Positions 27,295-37,434 are shown, numbered from the stretch's first letter. The stretch: DNA of 64,000 bases from an uncultured Draconibacterium sp. (GCF_963675585.1 NZ_OY776413.1:248001-312000), one strand, 5' to 3'. The notes: generated by a model not told the origin, from the letters alone. Made by a program: numbers and translations.

Positions 27295-28761
27295 CTAATA
27301 ACCCGGATTTTGCTCACACAACGGATTGGCATTTATTTCGGTTTGAGGAATCGGGAAAAGCTTATGATGATCATCAGCAATGGTAATTCCTCGTGCTTTA
27401 GCTGAGCTGATAAATTTGCCGTGACGAAGCAAATCTTGTCTGCGCACTTTTTCAGCGTATAATTCCCAACCTCTTTCGTCCAGAATACGGTCGCGCAAAG
27501 ATTCTTTGGTATAGTCGCCCAACACAAGCGGAGTTGTTAATCCGGCTCTGTCGCGAACTTCCTGTATTAAATCCAAAGCTTCCTGAGTTGGACCGCTTAA
27601 TTCGTTTAATGCTTCGGCGCGCGATAACAAAATATCGGCGTAGCGAATAACGGCAAGGTCGTTTCCATTGCTATTTCCTACTGCATCCGGATCAGGCGTA
27701 TATTTGAATGAACGGGTATTGTTATTGTTCAACAAAGAGACGGTGTTCCCTTTTGTATTGATATATTCCGTAAGAATCAACTTACTGCGTTCGTCGTTCG
27801 GATCAAATGAATTATAGAATGAATCCAAAACACGGTCCTGTCTTGCCCAATTCCGCTGATTCACTTTAAACACAATCGAGCCGTCAACTGTACTTGCGAA
27901 CTGTGGCGGGTAAGCTCCATTCATAAACTCGTTGCCCGGACGTTGTGTACTGCAAGGATAAACCCAAACCAATTCCTTTTGCTTTGTTTCGTTATCAACC
28001 GTGAACAAGGTGGTATAATCAGACCATAATTCGTACTCATTCAGGTCCATCAATTTTTTAGCTGCATCGGCACATTTTTGCCATTGTTTTGTATTCAGGT
28101 AAAATTTTGTAAGATAACCCAGTGCAGCTCCCCGTGTAGCGCGGCCATACTGGTATCCCGGAGTATCCCTGGCCGGAAGTACAGTAGAAACTTCGGTGAA
28201 TTCTGTTTCAAAAAATGCCTGCATTTCAGCATCGGTTGCACGGGCCATTTCCAACTCTCCGGTGGTACTTAACCTCAACGGAACCGGTCCCCACATGGTA
28301 TACAAAATGTAATAGGCAGATGCCCTTACAAATCGGGCTTCGGCTGTTAACCTGGCTTTTGTGGCATCATCAACCGGTGATTGATCAATGTTTTCGAGAA
28401 CAAGATTACAATTTCGGACAGAGTAGTAACAATTGTTCCATAAGCCGGTCCAGTGTGTTGGATACGAAGCATCCCAGGTAAAAGCCAGCATGACGGTTGC
28501 CTGGAGATTAACAGCACCACCGGTTTCCCAAAAATGGTCGCAAGTCCATTCTTCCTGAAACCAAATGTTACCACCAAAGTTATCGGTAATTTGAGCGTCG
28601 CGGTATGCTCCAAACAGAACACGTTCTATTCCATTCGCAGAATTAAATAAAGTAGACGGATCAAGTTGCGAAAATACTTCCTCGTTTAACTGATCCTCAC
28701 AGCTGGTAAACAGCAACGTTACTGCCAGCAAAATAGTTGATAAATAATATTTAAAATTCAT
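27295..28761 (-). CDS. SusD/RagB family glycan-binding lipoprotein (pair 1)
   Basis: A 488-residue lipoprotein (lipobox FTSC, Cys21). The N-terminal SusD-like domain (LDPSTLFNSANGIERVLFGAY, ARFVRASAYYILYTMWGPVPL) and the C-terminal RagB/SusD region (DLAVIRYADILLSRAEALNELSG, ERGWELYAEKVRRQDLLRHG) are complete. SusD proteins sit on the cell surface as the lid of the SusC transporter and capture oligosaccharides. It lies 19 bp after susC-1 and ends with a hairpin. Confidence 0.96.
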   Translation of the reverse strand: MNFKYYLSTILLAVTLLFTSCEDQLNEEVFSQLDPSTLFNSANGIERVLFGAYRDAQITDNFGGNIWFQEEWTCDHFWETGGAVNLQATVMLAFTWDASYPTHWTGLWNNCYYSVRNCNLVLENIDQSPVDDATKARLTAEARFVRASAYYILYTMWGPVPLRLSTTGELEMARATDAEMQAFFETEFTEVSTVLPARDTPGYQYGRATRGAALGYLTKFYLNTKQWQKCADAAKKLMDLNEYELWSDYTTLFTVDNETKQKELVWVYPCSTQRPGNEFMNGAYPPQFASTVDGSIVFKVNQRNWARQDRVLDSFYNSFDPNDERSKLILTEYINTKGNTVSLLNNNNTRSFKYTPDPDAVGNSNGNDLAVIRYADILLSRAEALNELSGPTQEALDLIQEVRDRAGLTTPLVLGDYTKESLRDRILDERGWELYAEKVRRQDLLRHGKFISSAKARGITIADDHHKLFPIPQTEINANPLCEQNPGY

Positions 28762-28780
28762 AGTAATTTCGATTTAAAAG

Positions 28781-31700
28781 TTAAAAACCTATTTCTACTC
28801 CAAAAGTATAAGTCCGGTAAACAGGATACGAGTTGAAATCGATTTTCAAACTACTGTTACCGTTTGAGTTAGTTGTAGGATCTTGTCCGGTGTAATTTGT
28901 TATTGTGTATAAATTTTGTCCACTCACATAAACACTCAGATGATCAAATATCTTTTTGCTCTTTAACGGAACCTGATACGTTAATTGAAGCGACGAAAGT
29001 CTGATATAAGAAGCATCTTCAACGGTTAAATCGCTAACTGCTTTGTTCCCCTGCCCTGCCGGATTTACGAATGATGGCCATTCATTTGAAGGATTTGTTT
29101 CTGTCCAGCGGTTTAAGTAAGGTTCCGCCATTCTGTTTCTGCGGTGACTTACCGGGTAGTAGGTTTCAACCTTTGAGTTGTTTAACATCTCAACATCGGT
29201 TGCAGCATCAATAAATATATTCAGTTGGAAATTTTTGTATTCCAGCTGGTTGGTCAAACCCATTGTGAATGATGGAATTGATTTTCCAAGAATAACACGG
29301 TCATTGGTATTTACCACATGGTCGCCATTCACATCCACAAACTTCACATCTCCTGGTTTTACAGGATCCAATGTACCGGAAGCAGTGATTTCTTCCTGAG
29401 TCTGCCAGATACCGTCAGTTTTATATCCGTAGAACGAATTGAGCGCTTCTCCTTTTCTGATAATAGCAATTTGAGAAGTTGACTGACCTGCACCTGTATG
29501 AATGATTTCGGAAATATCACCGATGTCAGTTACTTTGTTCTTTAGTGTACTAAGATTAAGAACAGTGTTCCACTTCAATTTTCCGGTAAGGTTCCTTGAA
29601 TCAATGGTTAATTCAAATCCACTGTTTTTTATATTACCTATGTTCGACATGATGGATGTATAACCTGTTGAAGCCGGTATCGGCAAGGCAAACAACATAT
29701 CAAAAGTATTCTTTTGGAAATAATCGGTTGATACCACAATCCTGTTATCCAGAAATCCCATATCAAAACCGGCATTGATTTGTTCTGTAGTTTCCCATTT
29801 CAAATCAGGATTTGCAATTCGTGTTGGGGCCAATGTAACATATTGTTCGCCTCCAAGAATCACACTTGCGCCCTGGTTAAATGTAGTAATCGACAAGAAA
29901 TTGCCAATATCCTGGTTCCCGGTGCGTCCCACACTTAATCGCATTTTTAACATACTGAACAAGTTCAGATTTTGAATAAACTCACGTTCGTGCATTTTCC
30001 ACGCAAAAGCTCCTGAAGGGAAATAACCGTATTTGTTGTTCTCTCCAAAACGAGAAGATCCGTCAACCCTTAAAGTGGCTGTAAAAAGGAACTCGTTAAA
30101 CAAGCTGTAATTTACGCGTCCAAAATAGGATAGCAATTTGTTGTTATTCTTGGAGCTATCCATGGAATACAAAGCTGCATCGGCCAGAGACATATTGTTG
30201 GTTTCTGATTCATCAACTGGAAATCCCTTTCCGGTTCCGGAAAAATTGCTATTGATAAATTTCTGGTAGGTTATCCCCCCCATAACCGTGAAACTACTGT
30301 TGTTATCCAAATCGCGGTTGTAGGTAGTTGTAAATTCACCCAGATAGTTATTTCTTGTACCGGTTAATACAGTTCCGATTCCTGAATTTGCGCGTCCGTC
30401 CTTGGTTAAACGGGAAACATAGGTATCTCTGCGGCTGTTTCTGCTGTCAAAACCAAGATTCAATTTTGCTGTCCAGCCTTTCAAAAGGGTGTACTCACCA
30501 AATACAGTTCCAAGTGTTCTGTAGTTATCGGTATTACTGGTTTTTCCGTAAACAAGAGCAAGCGGATTGTCGAGATTCATCCAGGAAACAACCTGATAAT
30601 TTCCATCTTCATCAAAAATACTCAGCGTAGGATCATATCCTCTTGCTGCATACAATGAACTTCCTTCTTCGTTTGTGCTAAAACCAATTGGAACTGTGTT
30701 GTCGTGCGTGTACGAGGTGGAGAAATTAATTCCGAACACCATTTTGTCGTTTCGGTGTTCAAGGTTAAACCTCGAATCATAACGTTCATATCCTGATGTA
30801 ATTAAAACTCCCTCCTGATTAAAATAATTTAATGACGCAAAATACTTGGTTTTCTCAGTTCCTCCGGTAAAAGACAAACTGTGACTTTGAATTACTGCGT
30901 TGCGAAGCAGTTCATTTTGCCAGTCTGTACCTCCATCCTGAATCTCGGTAACACGCTCAGCTTCCGGCACGTTTGAACCGGGAGTATCCAATATTTCGTT
31001 CAATATCCGCATGTAATCATCAGCCTGAAGGACTTCGATCATATCCTTAGGTGTTTGAAGACCTGTATATCCGCTATAATTAATTCGTAATGCCCCACTG
31101 CTACCTTTTTTTGTGGTTACCAGGATAACGCCGTTTGCACCACGGGCACCATAAATAGCTGTTGCAGAAGCATCTTTTAAAATCTCGATAGATTCAATGT
31201 CGGCAGGATTTATATTTGACATAGGACTTCGTGGAACTCTCACCCCGGGTATTGTAGTACCGTTTCCGGAAATAACCTGACTATTTTCAATGGGTAAACC
31301 ATCGATTACATAAAGTGGGCCGGCACCAGCATTTACCGAACCTGCTCCACGAATTTGTACTGTTGTACCACCACCAGGCTCGTTACTTGCTTGTGTAATT
31401 TGAACGCCAGCTGCTTTCCCTTGTAATAAACCAGCAACCGTAGGAGTCACTCCTTTATTCAGATCGTCTTTTCGTAACGATGCTACAGAACCGGTTAAAT
31501 CGCTCTTTTTTACTGTACCATATCCAATTGCAACAACTTCGTCAAGGCCAATTGCATCAACCAAAAGCGTAATATCGAGTTTTGTTTGGCCTTCCAGTTT
31601 TACTTCCTGTGTTTTCATTCCAACAAACGAAAAAACCAGAATCTGCCCTTCGGTTACCGGCAGTGCATAATGGCCATTAATATCTGTAACTGTTCCATTG

Positions 31701-32164
31701 GTAGTTCCTTTAAACAGTACAGTTACTCCTGGCAAAGCTTCCCCGCTTGCATCTGTAACAATTCCTTCTATTGTTGCCTGGTCAATAGCATACACTGCCT
31801 TCTCATCAACGGGAGTTACAGCAATGTAGCGATCAATTATTTTGTAATTGTATTTGTCTGCATCAAAAAGCAGAGTTAGTACATCATGGATATTGGCATC
31901 GTACAAAGCAACATCCACATGTCTGTTCATTAAGTGATCGTCGTACTTCAACATGAAGTAAAATTCGGTTTCACTTTCGATTTGCTCAATCACCTCTTTA
32001 ACAGTAGCCTGTTCCATGTTTAGCGTAATTTTTGCAGATTGCGCATAGGATTCAGCAAATACATTTACAGTTAGTAGTAGGACAAGAAAGGTTGTTAGTT
32101 TCATAATCATTAAAACTTTTTTTAGTTGCCCATATAAAAAAGGGCACTTGTCTGTTTTTTTCAT
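28781..32164 (-). CDS. SusC/RagA TonB-dependent transporter with N-terminal STN domain (pair 1)
   Basis: A 1127-residue outer-membrane protein. Domain order: long cytoplasmic-type leader and signal (MKKTDKCPFLYGQLKK, cleavage near ESYAQ), STN domain (about 45-115), carboxypeptidase-regulatory-like domain (about 130-205), plug with IGYGTVKKSDLTGSV and ILKDASATAIYGARGANGVI, then a barrel ending in an aromatic residue (FGVEIGF). The STN domain is the part that signals through FecR-type anti-sigma factors, and such genes lie directly upstream (FecR and ECF sigma). This transporter therefore probably imports the oligosaccharide and also reports its presence. The long N-terminal leader is usual for this subgroup, so I keep the first ATG. 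Confidence 0.96.
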   Translation of the reverse strand: MKKTDKCPFLYGQLKKVLMIMKLTTFLVLLLTVNVFAESYAQSAKITLNMEQATVKEVIEQIESETEFYFMLKYDDHLMNRHVDVALYDANIHDVLTLLFDADKYNYKIIDRYIAVTPVDEKAVYAIDQATIEGIVTDASGEALPGVTVLFKGTTNGTVTDINGHYALPVTEGQILVFSFVGMKTQEVKLEGQTKLDITLLVDAIGLDEVVAIGYGTVKKSDLTGSVASLRKDDLNKGVTPTVAGLLQGKAAGVQITQASNEPGGGTTVQIRGAGSVNAGAGPLYVIDGLPIENSQVISGNGTTIPGVRVPRSPMSNINPADIESIEILKDASATAIYGARGANGVILVTTKKGSSGALRINYSGYTGLQTPKDMIEVLQADDYMRILNEILDTPGSNVPEAERVTEIQDGGTDWQNELLRNAVIQSHSLSFTGGTEKTKYFASLNYFNQEGVLITSGYERYDSRFNLEHRNDKMVFGINFSTSYTHDNTVPIGFSTNEEGSSLYAARGYDPTLSIFDEDGNYQVVSWMNLDNPLALVYGKTSNTDNYRTLGTVFGEYTLLKGWTAKLNLGFDSRNSRRDTYVSRLTKDGRANSGIGTVLTGTRNNYLGEFTTTYNRDLDNNSSFTVMGGITYQKFINSNFSGTGKGFPVDESETNNMSLADAALYSMDSSKNNNKLLSYFGRVNYSLFNEFLFTATLRVDGSSRFGENNKYGYFPSGAFAWKMHEREFIQNLNLFSMLKMRLSVGRTGNQDIGNFLSITTFNQGASVILGGEQYVTLAPTRIANPDLKWETTEQINAGFDMGFLDNRIVVSTDYFQKNTFDMLFALPIPASTGYTSIMSNIGNIKNSGFELTIDSRNLTGKLKWNTVLNLSTLKNKVTDIGDISEIIHTGAGQSTSQIAIIRKGEALNSFYGYKTDGIWQTQEEITASGTLDPVKPGDVKFVDVNGDHVVNTNDRVILGKSIPSFTMGLTNQLEYKNFQLNIFIDAATDVEMLNNSKVETYYPVSHRRNRMAEPYLNRWTETNPSNEWPSFVNPAGQGNKAVSDLTVEDASYIRLSSLQLTYQVPLKSKKIFDHLSVYVSGQNLYTITNYTGQDPTTNSNGNSSLKIDFNSYPVYRTYTFGVEIGF

Positions 32165-32242
32165 AAATTTGACATGTTATTGGTAAATACTAAGTTTTAT
32201 TTATCAGTGCTTTTCAGGTATTGGCGTACCTGTTAAGCTGAG

Positions 32243-32275
32243 CAGGCTAAAAATATTTCCAGTATTTTTGGCCTG
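32243..32275. other. 13-bp hairpin in the fecR-susC-1 gap
   Basis: CAGGCTAAAAATA (32243-32255) pairs with 32263-32275 over a 7-base loop with one G-U pair. A T run follows only on the plus strand, opposite to transcription of the flanking genes. It may be a structured leader element of the susC mRNA or a stop for antisense transcription. Confidence 0.4.
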
Positions 32276-32341
32276 TCATTTTTTAGGAAGTGTCAGTTCT
32301 ATTCATAAATCGGCTTAAGTTTTATTCGTTTAATCTATATC

Positions 32342-33328
32342 TTATTTCCAGTATATCAGACTAGGTTTATTTGCCCTGGGTACAATCTCGTACTGCAGCG
32401 AAGTTGTTAATTTTAGTACCTCCAGAATTTGATCGATGGGTTTGTTCTTCAAAATAGTACCAAAATAACGCTCATCACCCAAACCTTCTTTTTGTATCAC
32501 TATCTCTACATTATACCAACGTTCAATCTGTTTGGCTATATCCTCCAGCCTTTCGTTTCGGTAAGTTACAAGTCCTTCTTTCCACGAAGTGTACATTGCG
32601 GTATCTACTTGTTTAATTTCTATGTTTGTTCCACTTTCGTCAAAACAGGCTTTTTCACCCGGCACCAGTTTAGTAACTTCTTCACCATTTGCATCCAACA
32701 AACCAATGCTTCCTTCAACAAGTGTTGCGGCAAATGTTCTATCCTCAGGATACGCTTGAATATTAAATGATGTTCCGTAGACTTTTACACCAAGAAATTC
32801 AGAGTTCACAATAAACGGATGATCAACATCTTTTTGTACGTCAAAAAAGGCTTCTCCCTGAAGATAAACCTGTCGATTTCCTGATGTAAAATCACCTGAA
32901 TATGAGATGGTTGTTCCTGAGTTCAACATTACCAATGTTCCATCGGGAAGTTCCAGATTTGTCATTTGTCCCAAAGGAGCTTTAACCAAAAAACTATCGG
33001 CATAAACAGTTTGGTTGTTATCAGCTTTTTGTGAAATATAAAACTGAGCCAGTGCACCAAATCCCACTAAAATGATAAAGATGGCAGCCTGTTTCAGAAT
33101 TCGAATGAAATGTTTATGCGTCTTCTTTTCGGGTTGTGTCACAGGTTTCAAATCGGCCCAGCTAGTGCCCTCTGTATTTTTATACTTTGCCGACAAAGCC
33201 CATATTTTTTTTACGGCTGAAAATTCTTCTTTGTGCTCAGGGCTTTCTTCCAGCCATCGAAAGAAAATTTCCTTTTCTTCTTTGGATGCTTTTCCCTGTA
33301 TATATTTTAAGATGCTATTATTATCCAT
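32342..33328 (-). CDS. FecR-type anti-sigma factor
   Basis: A 328-residue inner-membrane protein. Residues 1-55 form the cytoplasmic anti-sigma part (ILKYIQGKASKEEKEIFFRWLEESPEH), a single membrane span lies at about 75-97, the periplasmic FecR domain at about 105-205 (LPDGTLVMLNSGTTISY, VYLQGEAFFDV), and a DUF4974-like C-terminus at about 255-325 (RYFGTILKNKPIDQILEVL). It should hold the neighbouring ECF sigma factor inactive until the STN domain of SusC-1 signals substrate. It sits 120 bp after the sigma gene and 177 bp before susC-1. Confidence 0.94.
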   Translation of the reverse strand: MDNNSILKYIQGKASKEEKEIFFRWLEESPEHKEEFSAVKKIWALSAKYKNTEGTSWADLKPVTQPEKKTHKHFIRILKQAAIFIILVGFGALAQFYISQKADNNQTVYADSFLVKAPLGQMTNLELPDGTLVMLNSGTTISYSGDFTSGNRQVYLQGEAFFDVQKDVDHPFIVNSEFLGVKVYGTSFNIQAYPEDRTFAATLVEGSIGLLDANGEEVTKLVPGEKACFDESGTNIEIKQVDTAMYTSWKEGLVTYRNERLEDIAKQIERWYNVEIVIQKEGLGDERYFGTILKNKPIDQILEVLKLTTSLQYEIVPRANKPSLIYWK

Positions 33329-33448
33329 TTTTTGCGTTTCTGGATAATGTACACACGAACATTAATCTACCCTGTATAGATTTTTACTTTTTTCTTATTT
33401 TGATTTATTTTTAAATGAAATGGAAAAGAGAAACAAAGCGTAAGTACC

Positions 33449-34033
33449 TTATAATAAAAATAGTACCAAAGGAAGAACATCCTGTAGTTCTTTTCGAAGA
33501 ATTTTGAGTGCCCGCGTAATATTCGACTCCACCGACTTTAAGGCCATATTCAATTCGACAGCAATCTCCTGGTTTTTTTTGCCTTCAAACCGGCTTTTCA
33601 TAAATACAACTTTACATTTTTCCGGAAGTTTATCAATGGCCGACTGAATCATTTCTTCCAGCTCCATGTATTCCAAACGATTAAACTGAAACGATTGCAG
33701 AATGTCCTGATTTAAACGATTCTCCTTCTCAGCAATCGTATGTTTCTGATATTGTATTTTATATTTTTCGTGGCGCAAATAATTTAAGCAACCTGTTTTA
33801 GCAGCTGTATACAAAAAAGCTCTGATTCCGTTAACACGTTCTACTTTATCGCGGTTGAGCCATAAATTTATAAAAGCTTGTTGTGCGGTACTTTTCGAAG
33901 CATCAACATCGGAAATAAACTGGGTACAGAATCCAACAATTGCCTCATAGTTCGCATTAAAGATCACTTCAAAAGTTTTCTCATCGCCACTTTTAAACAA
34001 TAGTAAATCGATTTCATTCTTTTCTGAACCCAC
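33449..34033 (-). CDS. ECF sigma-70 factor (Bacteroidota PUL type)
   Basis: A 194-residue sigma factor. Region 2 lies at about 20-90 (FEVIFNANYEAIVGFCTQFISD, AQQAFINLWLNRDKV, IRAFLYTAAKTGCLNYLRHEK) and region 4 at about 120-180 (IQSAIDKLPEKCKVVFMKSRFEGKKNQEIAVELNMALKSVESNI). The order sigma, FecR, SusC with STN is the standard trans-envelope signalling arrangement. The expected target is the susC-1 promoter. The C-terminus ends in an unusually hydrophobic LPLVLFLL tail. Confidence 0.94.
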   Translation of the reverse strand: MGSEKNEIDLLLFKSGDEKTFEVIFNANYEAIVGFCTQFISDVDASKSTAQQAFINLWLNRDKVERVNGIRAFLYTAAKTGCLNYLRHEKYKIQYQKHTIAEKENRLNQDILQSFQFNRLEYMELEEMIQSAIDKLPEKCKVVFMKSRFEGKKNQEIAVELNMALKSVESNITRALKILRKELQDVLPLVLFLL

Positions 34034-34244
34034 CGTATTTATTCCAATTACATAAGTTTATATGTACAAATAAACTCTTTTTTTTAGAATATATTCATCG
34101 TGGATTCTAATCCTGTTCAATAAAATTAATAGAAGTATAAAATCCTGCCCTTAAAATTCCTGCTTCACTTTACCAACCTTAATCGATGCAAATGTGCGCT
34201 TTCAGTTTGTATTCAGTTTTTAAAACTAACTAATAGCCAATACG

Positions 34245-35183
34245 TTACTTTAAATAGGCATCTAAAAAATCAATCACATTCTCAACCGTTGCAATTTCAG
34301 TAAACAGGCCATTTCCATGTCCGGAATTCTGAAGTAAATTCAATTTAACGTGTTCACTACCTAACACAGGCAATAGTGATTCATATAATAATTGGCCCTG
34401 ACCAAAAGGCACTGTACAATCATTTAAACCATGCTCAATAAGAAATGGTGGGCAAACTTCAGTATTGTAAGTAATTGGATTTGCCAGGGCAACCAAATCC
34501 GAACGGCTTTCAATAGGAAAACCTATTAACTCTGATTCGCCGGAGTTTGCTAAAGAATGATTCGCAGTAGCACACCCCTGAGCAATTGTCATGCTATCCA
34601 TTTTAAGAAAGTCGGTTGGTCCGTACCAATCTACAACAGCCTGAATACTTGAAGAGACATTCTCATTTCCTTGAGCAAAATCTTCCAGCACCTCGATATT
34701 TTCTGAAACACCAGCCAACGCTGCCAAATGTCCTCCGGCTGATTGCCCCCAAACTCCAATCCTCTCTGAATCTATTTTATAATTTTCAGCATTGGCTTTA
34801 ATCCATCTTATCGAAGCTTTTACATCGTAAATTTGTGCAGGAAATTTTGCTTCACCGCTTAGTCGATAGTTGATTGGAACAACAGCATATCCTCGGCTTC
34901 TCAAAGTGTCTACCACCTCGCTCCACCTTGCATTCGTTCTGAAATTTGACTTATCACCAACTCGCCATGCACCTCCATGAATAAGAACAACCACCGGATT
35001 CTTTTCTAAAACCATAACAGGCAGATAAATATCCAACTTCTGCGTATTGCTTTCTGACGCATAAGCCAAATTAAAATATTCCATTCGAAAGGGATTCTCC
35101 TGATCAATTTCAGGGTCTGCTTCCGTGTTACACTGCAGATTTAACAGAGCAAGTATCAAAAGAATTGTATTCATTTTTTTCAT
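34245..35183 (-). CDS. Alpha/beta-hydrolase esterase (lipoprotein, BD-FAE/acetyl-esterase-like)
   Basis: The ATG at 35183 (312 residues) begins the lipoprotein signal (lipobox LNLQC, Cys18). The catalytic machinery is visible: oxyanion HGGAW at 69-73, nucleophile Ser148 in GQSAGG, Asp255 in LNDCTVPF and His289 in SGHGNG. The layout matches small carbohydrate esterases that remove acetyl or feruloyl-type groups, and here it would act outside the cytoplasm. It lies 64 bp after the GH/LamG gene and before the sigma gene. Acetylated or otherwise esterified side groups on the substrate would explain its place. Specificity is not determined. Confidence 0.85.
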   Translation of the reverse strand: MKKMNTILLILALLNLQCNTEADPEIDQENPFRMEYFNLAYASESNTQKLDIYLPVMVLEKNPVVVLIHGGAWRVGDKSNFRTNARWSEVVDTLRSRGYAVVPINYRLSGEAKFPAQIYDVKASIRWIKANAENYKIDSERIGVWGQSAGGHLAALAGVSENIEVLEDFAQGNENVSSSIQAVVDWYGPTDFLKMDSMTIAQGCATANHSLANSGESELIGFPIESRSDLVALANPITYNTEVCPPFLIEHGLNDCTVPFGQGQLLYESLLPVLGSEHVKLNLLQNSGHGNGLFTEIATVENVIDFLDAYLK

Positions 35184-35247
35184 TGATTTTGTTTTGAGAA
35201 CACACAAAAAATTAGTTTTTGTTATATCGAAATCTAAAAATTCACAG

Positions 35248-37323
35248 TTAATTTGTCAACATCAATCGATCGGAATAAGCTCTGTTATCAGCAACTATTT
35301 TCATAAAATACATTCCGTTTGTAAGAGATTCAAGGTTTATTTTTCCGGCACGTACAGTCTGTGGAGCAGTAACTGCACATCCATTTATATCGAACAATTG
35401 AAATTGCCCTTGTTCTTCCAGCATTTCCCGTGTAAATTCGATACTACCCGCTGCCGGATTAGGGTAAAAAAGATTAAAATCTGATTGATTCCATTTCGTA
35501 TTAACAGCCGTTTCCTGATCATCAAAACTTTTGGCAATACCTTCACTCATAATCGATTTTATCTGGCCAGGGCTGAGTATTTCCCTGGTCCAAAAAAGTT
35601 CGTCGAGACTTCCATAAAGAAAGGCTCTATCTTCGGTTTTAAAAGCTCCCATTACAAAAGGCCCCACCGATTGCTCGGTTCCAAAATCGGCAATACCTTT
35701 TAACTCACCGTTGACATAAATGCTTTTCATCGCTCTTGCTGCATCGTGAACAACAGCAATGTGGTACCAAACTCCGGGCTCAATAACATCAGAACTTTGC
35801 GCCCGTAATCCACTTTCGAAAGTGCCGGGATAATCGCCATTTAAAATTTCCATCATGATCCTTCCGGGAGGCGTTCCCCCGGCCGGATCTTTTTGGTGCA
35901 GAATTGTCATCCCGGCATTGGTCACACTGGTTGAGCTATCCATTTTCACCCACACTCCAAGTGTACTGCTTTCCGATCCCACATTTATTAAGGCATCCTG
36001 CGTAGTAACAAAAGCGGTGTTATTAAAACTCAATGCTTTTCCAAATTTACCCTCGGTATACATTTCTGTTCCCTTTGTCAGGCTGAATTCTACATTTTCG
36101 GGAGAAGCATCTGTTAGCTTTTCATCAAATTCGAATTCCATAAATATTTTCGTCGGATCAGGCGGAATAATGGTATTATCTCCGGATGTTTCAATATCCT
36201 GAATTTTGAAGAAATCGTCGATAAAAGCATAGTTAAACTGTTTCTCACCAGTTTCAGGATCATCTTCAACGGTGGTTGCAGCAATTAAATTATTCAGCAG
36301 CCAGGGCACTGTGTTGCCATCGAAATTGGTTCCCCAGCTTATTTCGTATGAATAAGTGGCAATGTGGAATGATTCGTACTGTTTTAAAAGCTCGTAAACT
36401 TCCCGCAAATAATGTTTCCGCTCCTCGAACCACGAACAACTACTTAAAAAATCGTCCCACTCCTGTTTTGGGCGCCGGACATTCAAAGCTTCGTAAATGT
36501 ACTGATGAACCAGCATATCACTTGCATAGCCATACTTTGAAGCAAATTCTGCAGGTATAAGATCGCGGGTGTGATCCTGCCAGCAAAAAACCAGTGAGAA
36601 TTCTGTCATCAGGATTTTCTGATCGTCCCTGATGCGGGCATCTGCATAACTGTACATCGAAACAATATCGTTATTGTTTTTGTGGTGAATGTGTAAATCA
36701 ATCCCTTCAATCCACGGTGTTTTTTTTACAAAATCGAGCATTGTAAGCACACCTTCCGTATCGCGATAGAAATCGTACAAACGGTTAAATGCTCCAAAAT
36801 AAATCGGAGTGGCTTCTTTTCCGGTTCTATATTCGTTAACCCGGTTACACATATATTGATAAAACGGAGCCAAACGTGTGTTTCGTTCTTCGTTATTCAT
36901 CGATTCGATGAATGGTTCGTTGCCCACAACGATAATGTCGATCTTTCCCCAAACGCGATCCAGAAAACGTTGTAGAAATTCATTGTACGCTTCAATTTCT
37001 GTGCTTGTAGTATCGGGATATGATTTGTTATGAAAATTCCATTTAATATTGAGAATCGTTTTGTACCCCGCACTTTTCAGATTTAAAAAATCTTCAAGCT
37101 GATCATCCAGATCGGTCAGGCGATCCTGATCTTCGTAATAGGGGAAGAAATCAAAAAACCCCCTTACCCAGGTGGTTTTAGTTCGGCTGAGTTTTGCAAG
37201 ATCTTCAGCATGAAAAAGCGATTCGTTAAAATTCACGCCCACTTCCTGCGCATCTACTTTTAACGTTAGTATTATCAGGCAAATTGCAATTATTCCTTTT
37301 ATTGCAGATCGTTTTAAATTCAT
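35248..37323 (-). CDS. Secreted clan GH-A-like protein with LamG domain and T9SS sorting signal
   Basis: The ATG at 37323 (691 residues) begins a clear signal peptide (MNLKRSAIKGIIAICLIILTL); one eight codons upstream is possible. Residues about 30-330 look like a TIM-barrel retaining glycosidase: Glu136 in VVGNEPF (end of a beta4-like strand) and Glu241 in ILMTEFSLVF (beta7-like), spaced as in clan GH-A. Residues about 390-590 are a LamG/concanavalin-like domain (TLGVWVKMD, GVWYHIAVVHD, SIYVNGELKG). The last ~75 residues form a type IX sorting domain (FNLFYPNPAAGSIEF, LTNGMYFMKIV). I do not recognise the glycosidase family. Its place between SusCD-2 and the esterase argues for a surface endo-acting enzyme. 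Confidence 0.75.
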   Translation of the reverse strand: MNLKRSAIKGIIAICLIILTLKVDAQEVGVNFNESLFHAEDLAKLSRTKTTWVRGFFDFFPYYEDQDRLTDLDDQLEDFLNLKSAGYKTILNIKWNFHNKSYPDTTSTEIEAYNEFLQRFLDRVWGKIDIIVVGNEPFIESMNNEERNTRLAPFYQYMCNRVNEYRTGKEATPIYFGAFNRLYDFYRDTEGVLTMLDFVKKTPWIEGIDLHIHHKNNNDIVSMYSYADARIRDDQKILMTEFSLVFCWQDHTRDLIPAEFASKYGYASDMLVHQYIYEALNVRRPKQEWDDFLSSCSWFEERKHYLREVYELLKQYESFHIATYSYEISWGTNFDGNTVPWLLNNLIAATTVEDDPETGEKQFNYAFIDDFFKIQDIETSGDNTIIPPDPTKIFMEFEFDEKLTDASPENVEFSLTKGTEMYTEGKFGKALSFNNTAFVTTQDALINVGSESSTLGVWVKMDSSTSVTNAGMTILHQKDPAGGTPPGRIMMEILNGDYPGTFESGLRAQSSDVIEPGVWYHIAVVHDAARAMKSIYVNGELKGIADFGTEQSVGPFVMGAFKTEDRAFLYGSLDELFWTREILSPGQIKSIMSEGIAKSFDDQETAVNTKWNQSDFNLFYPNPAAGSIEFTREMLEEQGQFQLFDINGCAVTAPQTVRAGKINLESLTNGMYFMKIVADNRAYSDRLMLTN

Positions 37324-37402
37324 TCGTCTTGAGTTTATTACTTCCAATTACCTCGGAGAAATGATTGGAAATTTTGGATAAAAAAAATGAAAAGGAAGAA
37401 AA

Positions 37403-37434
37403 AGGGCCGCATACGGTCGATCCAATGCAGCCCT
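37403..37434 (-). terminator. Intrinsic terminator of the SusCD-2 operon
   Basis: Arms at 37403-37412 and 37425-37434 pair with one mismatch, and on the minus strand the stem is followed by a T-rich tract. It lies 24 bp after the susD-2 stop codon and separates susCD-2 from the GH-A-like gene. Confidence 0.8.
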
